This document shows positions 16,667 to 24,082 of a DNA stretch of 64,000 nt, piece by piece; the stretch's first letter is position 1; each line of letters begins with the position of its first letter. The position numbers and the translations under genes were made by a program. The notes beneath the pieces are model-generated. The model searched no databases. It saw only the letters and a list, made by a program, of their open reading frames with translations, and was not told where the DNA came from. Source of the DNA: Candidatus Obscuribacter sp. (GTDB taxonomy: Bacteria; Cyanobacteriota; Vampirovibrionia; Obscuribacterales; Obscuribacteraceae); assembly GCA_016712465.1 (NCBI GenBank), contig JADJQZ010000001.1, positions 5,952,001-6,016,000 on the forward strand, given 5' to 3'.

Positions 16667-16918
16667 ATGTCAGCATGTGCACTAGATCTAAAAGGACAGA
16701 TGAAGGACAAAGTCGCTGAAAAAGTTGAGAACAACTATGCAGCCAATCACAACCCCTTTGATGCTGTCGAGCTTCTGAAAGAGTCTTCTAAATTCATCTG
16801 CCAGGGCATACGCGGCAAGGACAAATACGAAGAAATTGGAAGCCGCTTGACCCCCTCAACTCGTGCCGACCTGGCCAGAGTTCTGCCGGAACTGGAACCG
16901 CCCACCGCTTCCAAGTAA
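16667..16918 (+). CDS. Small acidic/basic helical protein of unknown function
   Basis: An 83-aa ORF with a strong ribosome binding site (AAGGAG, 9 bases before the ATG). Mostly predicted helix: M-K-D-K-V-A-E-K-V-E-N-N-Y ... D-A-V-E-L-L-K-E-S-S-K-F, with a single C-terminal R-A-D-L-A-R-V-L-P-E-L motif. No signal peptide or membrane helix. I do not recognise it. It converges with the DUF1573-cytochrome gene. Confidence 0.65.
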   Translation: MSACALDLKGQMKDKVAEKVENNYAANHNPFDAVELLKESSKFICQGIRGKDKYEEIGSRLTPSTRADLARVLPELEPPTASK

Positions 16919-16940
16919 GAGAACTCTCTTTCGGGCAAGA

Positions 16941-17693
16941 CTAAGGCTTCTTGAGCCCCTTCAAATAATCCACCAGCGACTCTACCTGCTCCTTTGCCAG
17001 TGGTCCGCCCGCTGCATCGAGAAAACCAGGCATAGATTTATGGGTTTTGCTGCCGAAAGAAATCACCTGGCGAACATGCTTGAGATAATCGGCGTCGCTG
17101 AAATCGCCTTTTTCAAGCTCCGGCCCCACCAGTATCTTGCTCTCCTTGCCGGGGCGATGACACATGGCGCAGTCGGCATCGTAAAGCTCCTTCCCGAAGG
17201 CACCAACGCCCATATCCACATGGCAGTGAGCACATTTCTCATCGCTAAAGATCTTGGCTCGCCCACCCACAGTCAAGTTTTCATGCAGGTTCTCCACTTC
17301 AACCTGCATGTTGAGCGAGCCGAAACTCATGTCGGGATCGTTGGAGGCAAAGCGAATCTGCTTGGTGACAAGGCCCTGTTTCATGGCAGTGTCGATGCGC
17401 ACGGTCAACTTGGAAGACTTACCCGGTTCAATGCGCACCGACTTCCAGGATAGATCGGTACAGCCACAATCGGTCTTCACATCGAAAATCTCCAGGGGCT
17501 TGAAGCCTTCATTCGAGAAGAGAAAACTGGCCGCCAGGTCTTTGCCTTCCTCTACCTGACCGAGGTCGCGACTGGTAGCGTCAAGCTTCAGCACCGGGCG
17601 CATTTTCTGCTGCAGGAAGTAAACCAGAAGACCGCCAATCACAAGGAAGATCAGCCCCAGCGCAATGGCCACAGACTTCTTCTCAAACTTCAT
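16941..17693 (-). CDS. DUF1573 domain fused to a two-heme-motif cytochrome c domain
   Basis: A 250-aa protein starting at ATG 17693, overlapping the upstream stop as ATGA. Residues about 6-27 form one membrane anchor. Residues about 35-140 match DUF1573 (F-x-F-x-N-x-G-x-x-P-L-x-I ... D-C-G-C-T). Two C-x-x-C-H heme-binding motifs follow: C-A-H-C-H, and C-A-M-C-H in a canonical class-I cytochrome c domain (G-K-E-L-Y-D-A-D-C-A-M-C-H ... K-S-M-P-G-F, with Met as likely sixth ligand). It is probably a membrane-tethered periplasmic electron carrier or sensor. The DUF1573 role is unknown. The N-terminal membrane anchor is consistent with heme insertion outside the cytoplasm. Confidence 0.85.
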   Translation of the reverse strand: MKFEKKSVAIALGLIFLVIGGLLVYFLQQKMRPVLKLDATSRDLGQVEEGKDLAASFLFSNEGFKPLEIFDVKTDCGCTDLSWKSVRIEPGKSSKLTVRIDTAMKQGLVTKQIRFASNDPDMSFGSLNMQVEVENLHENLTVGGRAKIFSDEKCAHCHVDMGVGAFGKELYDADCAMCHRPGKESKILVGPELEKGDFSDADYLKHVRQVISFGSKTHKSMPGFLDAAGGPLAKEQVESLVDYLKGLKKP

Positions 17694-18085
17694 GGCTTCC
17701 AATATTTTTCCGGGCCGTTGTCGGCTTCCATCCAGTTTTCCGGCGCCGGCTTCCCTTCACGCTTTCGGTATTCAGGGTCCCAGAGTTGGGCATAGACCGA
17801 AACATCTTCCCGAGAGATGCCCAAGGACTCTTCCTCTTGATCGCCGGCACTATCCGGGAAAGCGGCACAGATAGCTTCGTAGCGCATAAGCAATTCGCCA
17901 ATGATGGAAGCGGCATCCTCGTCGCCGGCAGCGGTGAACCGCTCCCGGGCAGCCTCCAGCTCGGCTTTTGTCAGCCGCCCATCGCGCTCGCCGCTCTGTC
18001 CTTCCACAAGATCAATTTCGTTCCAGCGATCGCGCAGGAAGGGCATAATCGTTTGCGTTAGAAGCGTGTACTCGTCTACGAACAT
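17690..18085 (-). CDS. Hypothetical acidic protein, first gene of cytochrome operon
   Basis: A 131-aa soluble acidic protein; no signal peptide. Residues about 22-50 contain E-I-D-x(5)-G-E-R-D-G-R-L-T-K-A-E-L, which resembles half of an EF-hand calcium loop, but the spacing is imperfect. The C-terminus is W/P/Y-rich. It overlaps the DUF1573-cytochrome gene by four bases, so both are made from one message and may act together. Family not recognised. Confidence 0.6.
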   Translation of the reverse strand: MFVDEYTLLTQTIMPFLRDRWNEIDLVEGQSGERDGRLTKAELEAARERFTAAGDEDAASIIGELLMRYEAICAAFPDSAGDQEEESLGISREDVSVYAQLWDPEYRKREGKPAPENWMEADNGPEKYWKP

Positions 18086-18483
18086 AAAACCAATTAGCTA
18101 CTCCGAGGGGCCGCTATATGTGCTGCGAGCTTGCTTACACAATTGTTCCAAGCCTTTAATCATTCTACAACCTGGAGGCTCGGCACAACCGCCTGCAAGC
18201 CAAACGGTCCGATGCAGTAAGTCCTATGTAATAAGTCCGATGCAGCCGGTCCTATGCAGTAAGTCAGACCGAGGCTATCAGACAAGAACCGCCCGGGGAA
18301 CCATTCTCGACTTGACATCGTCATTTTTCATCAATTGCCACCGAGCAAATTGAAACTGAAAAGTGCACAAACTTAAAAACTGAAGAAGTAGGTCAAATTG
18401 CCACCAAATAGGGTGTGCCACTCTCTAAACTTCTGCTAAACTAAACTCACTCTAAAAAACTATTATCGTAAGGTGGGCGTTGT
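18086..18483. other. Divergent intergenic region with 14-bp tandem repeats
   Basis: 398 bases between divergent genes. The notable feature is the 14-bp x4 array at 18207-18262. The right part (18340-18480) is A/T-rich and probably carries the promoter of the DCC-like gene. No RNA gene is seen. Confidence 0.5.
18207..18262. repeat. 14-bp tandem repeat, 4 units
   Basis: Units GTCC(G/T)ATG(C/T)A(G/A)(T/C)(A/C)(A/G) start at 18207, 18221, 18235 and 18249. Units 1 and 3 share GTCCGATGCAG; units 2 and 4 share GTCCTATG. The unit length is not a multiple of three and the array is intergenic, so it is non-coding. Confidence 0.85.
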
Positions 18484-18876
18484 ATGAACATGACAACACA
18501 ATGTGCCCCGGAATCCCTGTCACTCACTATCGTATGCGACGAACGATGCACCGTCGTAAGGTCTCTGGCGGCCCTTCTCCGGGTCTGGGACCACGGTCGT
18601 CGTTTCACTTTTGTCGATCGAGAATCGCCGAGCCCCATAGCGGCAAAACTCATGAGCGAACTCGATAATTCTCGCTGGAGCCTCTTCCTTATAGACGAGC
18701 AGAACGAGCACTGGCACGGTCCCGATGCCATTCCCATGATTCTCAAAAATCTGCCCTTCGGCAAATTTGCCGCCGTTTTTTATATTTTGCCGGGCACCAT
18801 GTGGCTGACTCGCAATTTTTATATGGTCGTCTCCAACCTGCGTTTCTTCCTGAGCGGCAATAGAGCAGCCGCCTGA
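18484..18876 (+). CDS. DCC-family (DUF393-like) protein lacking the second cysteine
   Basis: A 130-aa protein. The N-terminus reads L-T-I-V-C-D-E-R-C-T-V-V-R-S-L-A-A-L-L-R-V-W-D ... F-T-F-V-D, which fits the DCC/DUF393 pattern (D-x-x-C-x-x-C). The second redox Cys is Val here. The C-terminus R-N-F-Y-M-V-V-S-N-L-R-F-F-L-S-G matches the usual end of the family (Y-x-x-I-A-x-N-R). Members are thioredoxin-like proteins of poorly known function; redox activity by a Cys pair is unlikely here. GGTGG precedes the ATG. Confidence 0.65.
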   Translation: MNMTTQCAPESLSLTIVCDERCTVVRSLAALLRVWDHGRRFTFVDRESPSPIAAKLMSELDNSRWSLFLIDEQNEHWHGPDAIPMILKNLPFGKFAAVFYILPGTMWLTRNFYMVVSNLRFFLSGNRAAA

Positions 18877-18910
18877 AAGACAGCGCCCCGAAGGCAATCC
18901 AAAGGCAGAA

Positions 18911-19005
18911 AGTTTCCCTGGTAGAAGCCTCTCCTCAGCGCTTCCTGCAAGTTTCCCCGCTAGAAGTCTCTTCTCAGCGCTTCCTGCAAGTTTCCCTGGT
19001 AGAAG
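18911..19005. repeat. 39-bp tandem repeat, about 2.5 units
   Basis: Units begin at 18911, 18950 and 18989 (exactly 39 apart) with AGTTTCCC(T/C)(G/C)G. On the minus strand each unit would read F-Y-Q-G-N-L-Q-E-A-L-R-R-x, but the middle unit has an in-frame TAG and no start is nearby. It therefore looks like a relic or a non-coding minisatellite just downstream of the Mur-like gene. Confidence 0.8.
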
Positions 19006-19059
19006 TCGCTGCTCACCAGTTCATACGGATGTAGTCCGCTGGAACCAGGTGCAGCGCTG

Positions 19060-20022
19060 CTAATTCAAGCCGAGCTGTTGCCGTACTAATTCGTCTTCCG
19101 GACCGCAAATGAACTTAAGCCCCAGAGCTGAGGCTAATTCCTGATCCGTGGCAACCGCCATGGGATAACGCCGGGTGGAAAGCCTGGCTGCCGGAGGCAC
19201 AATTTCCGAACCGTCCGATAATTGTTTGCCCCGGGTCTCATTCACGATCATGCCCTCAGGAGCACCGCAAATCTGTCCGCCGCCTTGTAGATTCTTGCCA
19301 AACTGAAAATCTCTGTTGAGCGGTGAAATCTTTTCGATGGCCCCGACAAGCTCCCGCATGACACTAGCCGGTTCGCCATGTTCACCGCTCAAGCGGTCAT
19401 ATTGATAGCCTTCAGCTGTAAGAACCAGAAGATCTGGTTTGAGCACCTCCACCAGCCAGGCGGCCCGGCTCAGGGGACGCGGCGCAAAGTCAGCCACAAT
19501 CTGAGTCTGTTCATCCGGGATGTTGAGGAAGGCGCACAAAATCTCCGAGACATTTTTCCGCCAGTCCACATAAAAGCAATCCAGGCCGGAGGCATCATCG
19601 GGCAACATCACTTGCCCGCCTTCCACCAACATGGCACTCTCTGCAAGGGCGAAAGCCGTCGGCAAATGACTGGAGGCAGGAGTGACCAGGGTAATCTTCT
19701 TGCGCACGCGTTTGCGCCAGTTTGCCACCAGGCAGGCCAGCGCCTCCTCGGTATCATCTACGGCAATCAAGGGGAAGCTTGTGCTGGCAATGGGATAACT
19801 GCCGCGATCTTCCACAATACAGCCGAGAGCCCCACTGCAAAAGGCATCGCCGATGAAATCATGCCCATCGAAGGTCTTGCCGGTCAAAGCCACAAACCAG
19901 GCGCCGTTTAAATCGGCCCTGGTATCGGTAGCCACACAACCTGCCTGGTCGGGAACCATGCCCTGAGCCATTCTGCCCTGGGTCAGGTCGAGGATTTCCT
20001 CTGCCGAATACTGAGCTGGCAA
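19060..20022 (-). CDS. MurF-like Mur ligase homologue without ATP-binding loop (pseudoenzyme)
   Basis: A 320-aa protein; MurF enzymes have about 450. The N-terminal D-T-R-x-D-L-x-G-A-W-F-V-A-L-x-G-x-x-F-D-G-H-D-F-I and V-D-D-T-x-E-A-L-A-C-L-A-x-x-W-R segments match the MurF/MurE UDP-MurNAc-binding domain. Where the P-loop G-x-x-G-K-T-T should follow, it reads V-T-P-A-S-S-H-L-P-T-A-F. The central part still aligns (R-x-x-W-L-V-E-V-L-K-P-D-L-L-V-L-T), but the later His and the third domain are lost. Catalysis as a ligase is unlikely. The start is probably TTG 20022, 15 bases after a small upstream gene. The reading frame is intact, so it is probably retained for a binding or regulatory role, or decaying. 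Confidence 0.7.
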   Translation of the reverse strand: MPAQYSAEEILDLTQGRMAQGMVPDQAGCVATDTRADLNGAWFVALTGKTFDGHDFIGDAFCSGALGCIVEDRGSYPIASTSFPLIAVDDTEEALACLVANWRKRVRKKITLVTPASSHLPTAFALAESAMLVEGGQVMLPDDASGLDCFYVDWRKNVSEILCAFLNIPDEQTQIVADFAPRPLSRAAWLVEVLKPDLLVLTAEGYQYDRLSGEHGEPASVMRELVGAIEKISPLNRDFQFGKNLQGGGQICGAPEGMIVNETRGKQLSDGSEIVPPAARLSTRRYPMAVATDQELASALGLKFICGPEDELVRQQLGLN

Positions 20023-20037
20023 TTTATCGCTTTCAAA

Positions 20038-20247
20038 CTAGACGTCGGTCTTAATTGTAGCGGCTGCAGCCAGATCGGGAACCTTGAGATTGGGATCAGT
20101 TTTCTTGCGGTCATCAAGCGCTTTCTGCAAGAGCCTGGTGGCAAAGCTGCCGGTTGTGCGCGGGGTTCTTTCAGCCACCGAATTAGCAGTACCAGTGGCA
20201 GTTTCTTCTTCCACCGGAGCCGGCGGGACGATAGTGCTTGCAGTCAT
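20038..20247 (-). CDS. Small Ala/Thr-rich protein upstream of the Mur-like gene
   Basis: A 69-aa ORF with GGGAGGG about 6 bases before its ATG. Pro/Thr/Ala-rich, with a central R-L-L-Q-K-A-L-D-D-R-K helix. No signal peptide or known domain. It lies 15 bases before the MurF-like gene on the same strand, so the two are probably one operon. Confidence 0.6.
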   Translation of the reverse strand: MTASTIVPPAPVEEETATGTANSVAERTPRTTGSFATRLLQKALDDRKKTDPNLKVPDLAAAATIKTDV

Positions 20248-20440
20248 GATTCCCTCCCGGGGTACGGCTACTAGTGGATCTCGCTCAGAAAACTCGGACG
20301 CCAGCCAGAGATGTTCACCTTCTGAAAATCAGAGGGAAACTCAACAATGCCAGATACTAGCTGACAACCCATCTGTTGGCAACCCCAAAGCGCTCATAAT
20401 AAGCTCTTTTTAAAACTTCGTGCCGACTGCCCTTCCGGCA

Positions 20441-20477
20441 TGTCAACGTTGACAGGAGCGGTTGATAATCACATAAT
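20441..20477 (+). promoter_or_regulatory. pyrB promoter overlapping a 14-bp palindrome
   Basis: TTGACA at 20449-20454, a 17-base spacer and CATAAT at 20472-20477 form a near-consensus sigma-70-type promoter. The -35 box is the right half of the perfect palindrome TGTCAACGTTGACA (20441-20454), which could bind a repressor. The -10 box ends only six bases before the pyrB ATG, so transcription from it would give a leaderless mRNA or a start further inside the gene. Confidence 0.55.
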
Positions 20478-20483
20478 TCGCAC

Positions 20484-21587
20484 ATGATAAAAACACTGAA
20501 CAATCCTGTTTCCAAGGACTTTGTCGCCTCAGTAGCGCGCACCAACCCCGAATTCAGCTTGTGGCAGAAACGCCGGCACCTGCTCAACACCGATGACTTC
20601 AGTTTGCCGGAGCTGTCTCTAGAACTGGCACTCACTCACTATTACAAAGAGCACCGGCTGCACAGCCTGCCACCACTGACGACACTAAGTGACTGCACCG
20701 TCGCCACCCTCTTTTACGAAAATTCCACCCGCACCCGCTCTTCCTTCGATCTGGCAGCCAGAAAGATGGGTGCCACGGTTCTGCATCTGGATGTCAAATC
20801 TTCTTCCGTAGCCAAGGGAGAGAGCCTCCTGGATACGGCCATGAATCTATGCGCCATGGGCGTCAATGCCATCGTCATGCGCCACAGTCAGTCGGGCGCA
20901 CCGGACGAATTGGCAGAGCAAGCCAATCTTGCCCTGGCCAGATCAAAAGACCCGGCGAGAGTGAAAAATCTAGCGGTGATAAATGCCGGTGACGGCGCCA
21001 AGTCTCATCCCTCGCAAGGCTTACTCGACCTCTACACTATTTTGACTGAGCTTGAGCTGCTGCCCAGCCTCGATCTGTCCGGTAAGTTGCAAAACCCACT
21101 TAAGCCGGACTGCCTCAAAGGCAAGAAGGTAGCCATTATCGGCGACATCTTGCACAGCCGGGTAGCCAGGTCCAACTTCTGGCTTCTAAAAAATCTGGGA
21201 GCGGAGGTGCATTTTGCCGGTCCGCCCTCCCTTTTGCCACAAGAATTCGCCGACAAGCATCCGGGCGCCATCCTGCACCATAGCCTCAAACCGGCAGTGA
21301 GCGATGCCGACTTCATCATCACCTTGCGCATCCAGATGGAACGACAAGAACAAGGCTTGATAGCCAGCCTGGACGACTATAAGGAAGGCTTCCAGGTCAA
21401 CCACGAACGCATCAAGTGGGCTGCAAAAGCAGTGAAAGTTCTGCACCCTGGTCCCATCAACCGCGGCATTGAGATCACCGAGAGTCTGGCCGACGACGAA
21501 GAGTATTCCCGCATCCTCAGCCAGGTGACAAATGGCGTTTTGACTCGTATGGCAGTCCTGACCCTGCTACTCTTTCAACACGACTAG
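20484..21587 (+). CDS. pyrB: Aspartate carbamoyltransferase catalytic subunit
   Basis: A 367-aa enzyme that joins carbamoyl phosphate and aspartate in the first committed step of pyrimidine synthesis. The carbamoyl-phosphate motif F-Y-E-N-S-T-R-T-R-S-S-F is intact. So are H-S-Q-S-G-A, G-D-G-A-K-S-H-P-S-Q-G-L-L-D, G-D-I-L-H-S-R-V-A-R-S-N and H-P-G-P-I-N-R-G. It is about 50 residues longer than common PyrB; the extra part is N-terminal (about 35 residues) plus an internal loop. A TTG at 20559 in front of L-W-Q-K-R-R-H-L-L would give a more usual start. No pyrI follows; the next gene is a membrane protein. Confidence 0.95.
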   Translation: MIKTLNNPVSKDFVASVARTNPEFSLWQKRRHLLNTDDFSLPELSLELALTHYYKEHRLHSLPPLTTLSDCTVATLFYENSTRTRSSFDLAARKMGATVLHLDVKSSSVAKGESLLDTAMNLCAMGVNAIVMRHSQSGAPDELAEQANLALARSKDPARVKNLAVINAGDGAKSHPSQGLLDLYTILTELELLPSLDLSGKLQNPLKPDCLKGKKVAIIGDILHSRVARSNFWLLKNLGAEVHFAGPPSLLPQEFADKHPGAILHHSLKPAVSDADFIITLRIQMERQEQGLIASLDDYKEGFQVNHERIKWAAKAVKVLHPGPINRGIEITESLADDEEYSRILSQVTNGVLTRMAVLTLLLFQHD

Positions 21588-21598
21588 GCGGGCTCCCT

Positions 21599-22150
21599 AT
21601 GGAAAACGAGAAGGCCACGGCAGGCAAGGAGCCGAATGAGAGCCGTTCTCGGGCCTCGCTCTGGCATCGTACCCGGCGCTATCACATCATAATTTTCTGG
21701 GCCATGCTGGCTCTCGGGGTGCTTTACACCCCCCTGCAGCACTCATTCACCCTTGGCCGCTACCAACACTGGGGTCTGTCTATTACTTGCCTGGGCATCG
21801 GCTACTTGCTGCAAGTGATCTGGTCCTGGCGCGACTATACCAAGTGGGCCAAAATCAGCTATTTGAGTACGGCCTGCTACTTCCTTTTCGTCGGCTTCAC
21901 TTTCTATGCCAATCCCTGGTTGGATGCCAGAATGTCCTTGCAAACGGAAGAGCAAATGGGGCGCCGCTCCCTCATGCTGGTGGCATATTTTGTCATGAGT
22001 TTGGCCCTTTCGGCGGTCTGGATGAAGTGGATTCGAGCAGAAGCCAAAGCCCAGAGAAACGTCGCGAAGCGCACTGCTATCCAGCCGGCCGGTGCACTGA
22101 AAGGTCATGATAACAACCAGAGTGATGAGCCCCGAGAAGGAGGGCAATGA
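21599..22150 (+). CDS. Four-helix membrane protein of unknown function
   Basis: A 183-aa protein beginning 11 bases after pyrB. Hydrophobic segments at about residues 30-48, 60-77, 85-103 and 125-143 suggest four membrane helices. The N- and C-termini are polar and charged, and the C-terminal tail is basic. No family recognised. It overlaps the following kinase gene by ATGA, so pyrB, this gene and the kinase form a tightly packed operon. Confidence 0.7.
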   Translation: MENEKATAGKEPNESRSRASLWHRTRRYHIIIFWAMLALGVLYTPLQHSFTLGRYQHWGLSITCLGIGYLLQVIWSWRDYTKWAKISYLSTACYFLFVGFTFYANPWLDARMSLQTEEQMGRRSLMLVAYFVMSLALSAVWMKWIRAEAKAQRNVAKRTAIQPAGALKGHDNNQSDEPREGGQ

Positions 22151-22647
22151 CAAACATGGCAAAGATCATTCTCATGGTCGGAATACCGGGTTCCGGCAAA
22201 ACCACTCTCTCTCAGCGGGTCGTCTCCAAGGGCTTTCATTATCTAAACGCCGATTCCATACGACTGGAACTCTACGGCGATGAAAAAGAGCAGGGCAAGC
22301 CGGAGGACGTTTTCGCCATCTTCTTTGCCAGGCTGGAAGAAGCCATGGAGCAGAAGAAAAACATCATCATCGACAATACCAATCTCAACCCCCGGCAGCG
22401 TAAGCCCATTCTGGAAAGAGCCCTACAGTTCGGCTACGAAGACGTACAACTGTGGCTACTGGATGTGCCGCTGGAACTTTGCCTGGAGCGCAATCGCAAA
22501 AGAGAACGAGCCGTGCCCGACGACATTGTCTCCAACATGTATACCGAACTCTACAAAAACGGCCGGCCCAAAAGAGTGGAAGGCAAAGTGGTTGTAATCA
22601 GACCATCCCAGGACGGCAGCGATTATCTCTTCTTTCCCCAGAGCTGA
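22147..22647 (+). CDS. P-loop ATP-binding kinase, polynucleotide-kinase-like (AAA_33)
   Basis: A 166-aa protein with Walker A G12-I-P-G-S-G-K-T-T, then N-A-D-S-I-R and I-I-I-D-N-T-N-L-N-P-R-Q-R. That pattern is typical of the zeta-toxin/polynucleotide-kinase-like P-loop kinases (AAA_33). The lid region R-N-R-K-R-E-R-A-V-P-D-D-I-V is also typical. Members phosphorylate RNA/DNA ends, nucleotides or small molecules; the substrate here is unknown. It is translationally coupled to the membrane protein. ATG 22147 or 22156 could be the start. Confidence 0.85.
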   Translation: MTNMAKIILMVGIPGSGKTTLSQRVVSKGFHYLNADSIRLELYGDEKEQGKPEDVFAIFFARLEEAMEQKKNIIIDNTNLNPRQRKPILERALQFGYEDVQLWLLDVPLELCLERNRKRERAVPDDIVSNMYTELYKNGRPKRVEGKVVVIRPSQDGSDYLFFPQS

Positions 22648-22717
22648 TGCAACAAGATCGAAAAACAGACAAGACTACCACCGAAGAACCACTGAAAAAA
22701 AACGGAGACTACTAGAA

Positions 22718-24037
22718 ATGGCGGCAGTGAGAGCAAAAATAATGGCAGGGGCACTTTTGAGCCTGTCGCTGTGCAGCTTCGGTCAGGCGGTACTGGCAAA
22801 GACGGAAACCGAGGAAAGCAAGCCAAAAGCAGTGGACGGCGCGGCGCGTACTCTAACCGAAGCTGACGTACTGCGCTCCGAAAGCCTGGATCTGCTCATG
22901 GAGCACATGATGAAGACCTGGCGCCTTCCCGCCGGTCAAATAAGTGTGGGCATCAAAGGCAAGGTTCTCTACAACCGTTCCTACGGTAAGTCGGACAAAG
23001 AGCAGAAGTCCCCCACCACCACAGCCAATCTCTTTCGCATTGCTTCGGTATCAAAAGTCCTGACGGCTGCCGCCATACATAAGCTGATCGATGAAGGAAA
23101 GTTGAGTTACGAAGATCATGCTTTTTCCATACTGGATAATCTGACTCCCCCTAAAGTGGGCGACACCGCAAGCAACAAAGCCGTTGACCCTCGCTTGAAA
23201 GATGTGACGATCGGACAGCTTCTCACACACAGCGCCGGCTGGACTATCGAGCACGGCGATCCCCAGCGTATCTATGCCCGAATGGCCGCCGACGCCTGCG
23301 GCGAGCCCCGCCCGGCCAGCCCCACGGCCATTGTGCGCTATATGATGAACAAGCCAATGGATTATACGCCGGGCAGCAAATCCGTCTACTCCAACTTCGG
23401 CTTCAACATCCTTGGTCGCGTCATCGAAAAGGTGAGCGGCAAACCCTACGACGTTTATGTCAAGGAAGCCATCTTGAAACCGCTGGGCATTGAAACCATG
23501 GAACTGGGACGCACCCAGCTTAAGAACGCTCGTTTGAATGAAGTTTATTACCATGCTGGCGGCGACCCTTTCGGCGTCTGGTCTCTGTTCGATCAAGACG
23601 GTGAAGTGACGGACTTTGCCTACGGCGGAGACGCCGCCATCGAGAGCATGGACTCCCACGGCGGCTGGATTGCCTGCGCCCAGGACCTGGTTAAATTCGG
23701 CATGGCTCTTGATGGTCAGGGTCAGGTCAAAATATTGCAGCCGGAAACTCTGAAAAAGTTTCTTACGCCAAGTCAGTATTCCGCCGGCCGCGGCAGCACC
23801 AGACGGGCCGGGGGAGTTGTGGTAGATGCCGGCAAAAAACCGCACTACAGATGGACCCACGCCGGAGCCCTGGCCGGCACAAGTTCGGTCCTCTACTCGC
23901 TCAATGACGGCAAAGTAGTGGCAATGATCTTCAATCATTTGCCGGCCAACCTGGGGGGATTTTTTCAAGATCTGGAGACCAGACTCTTGAAGGAAATGAA
24001 TACCAAAAAATGGCGAGAAAACGCCCTGCCTGAATAG
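22718..24037 (+). CDS. Exported serine hydrolase, beta-lactamase / class C PBP family
   Basis: A 439-aa protein with a signal peptide (A-L-L-S-L-S-L-C-S-F-G-Q-A-V-L-A-K). The active-site S110-V-S-K113 lies in F-R-I-A-S-V-S-K-V-L-T-A-A, and Y-S-N is in V-Y-S-N-F-G-F-N-I-L-G-R-V. A C-terminal H-A-G-A-L-A-G may act as the third motif. This is the fold of class C beta-lactamases, D-aminopeptidases and esterases (EstB). Without a substrate clue it should not be called a resistance gene. It begins 70 bases after the kinase gene. Confidence 0.9.
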   Translation: MAAVRAKIMAGALLSLSLCSFGQAVLAKTETEESKPKAVDGAARTLTEADVLRSESLDLLMEHMMKTWRLPAGQISVGIKGKVLYNRSYGKSDKEQKSPTTTANLFRIASVSKVLTAAAIHKLIDEGKLSYEDHAFSILDNLTPPKVGDTASNKAVDPRLKDVTIGQLLTHSAGWTIEHGDPQRIYARMAADACGEPRPASPTAIVRYMMNKPMDYTPGSKSVYSNFGFNILGRVIEKVSGKPYDVYVKEAILKPLGIETMELGRTQLKNARLNEVYYHAGGDPFGVWSLFDQDGEVTDFAYGGDAAIESMDSHGGWIACAQDLVKFGMALDGQGQVKILQPETLKKFLTPSQYSAGRGSTRRAGGVVVDAGKKPHYRWTHAGALAGTSSVLYSLNDGKVVAMIFNHLPANLGGFFQDLETRLLKEMNTKKWRENALPE

Positions 24038-24082
24038 GCGCTTCTGACGACGACTTCAAAGAAGGAGAAGGCTGCACCAGCT

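Noticed and set aside
18911..19005. CRISPR-like repeat array
   Set aside because: The 39-bp units are directly adjacent with no spacers, so this is a tandem repeat.
22718..24037. Beta-lactamase resistance gene
   Set aside because: The SxxK and YxN motifs only show the serine hydrolase fold; most members of this branch are esterases or peptidases, and nothing nearby indicates resistance.
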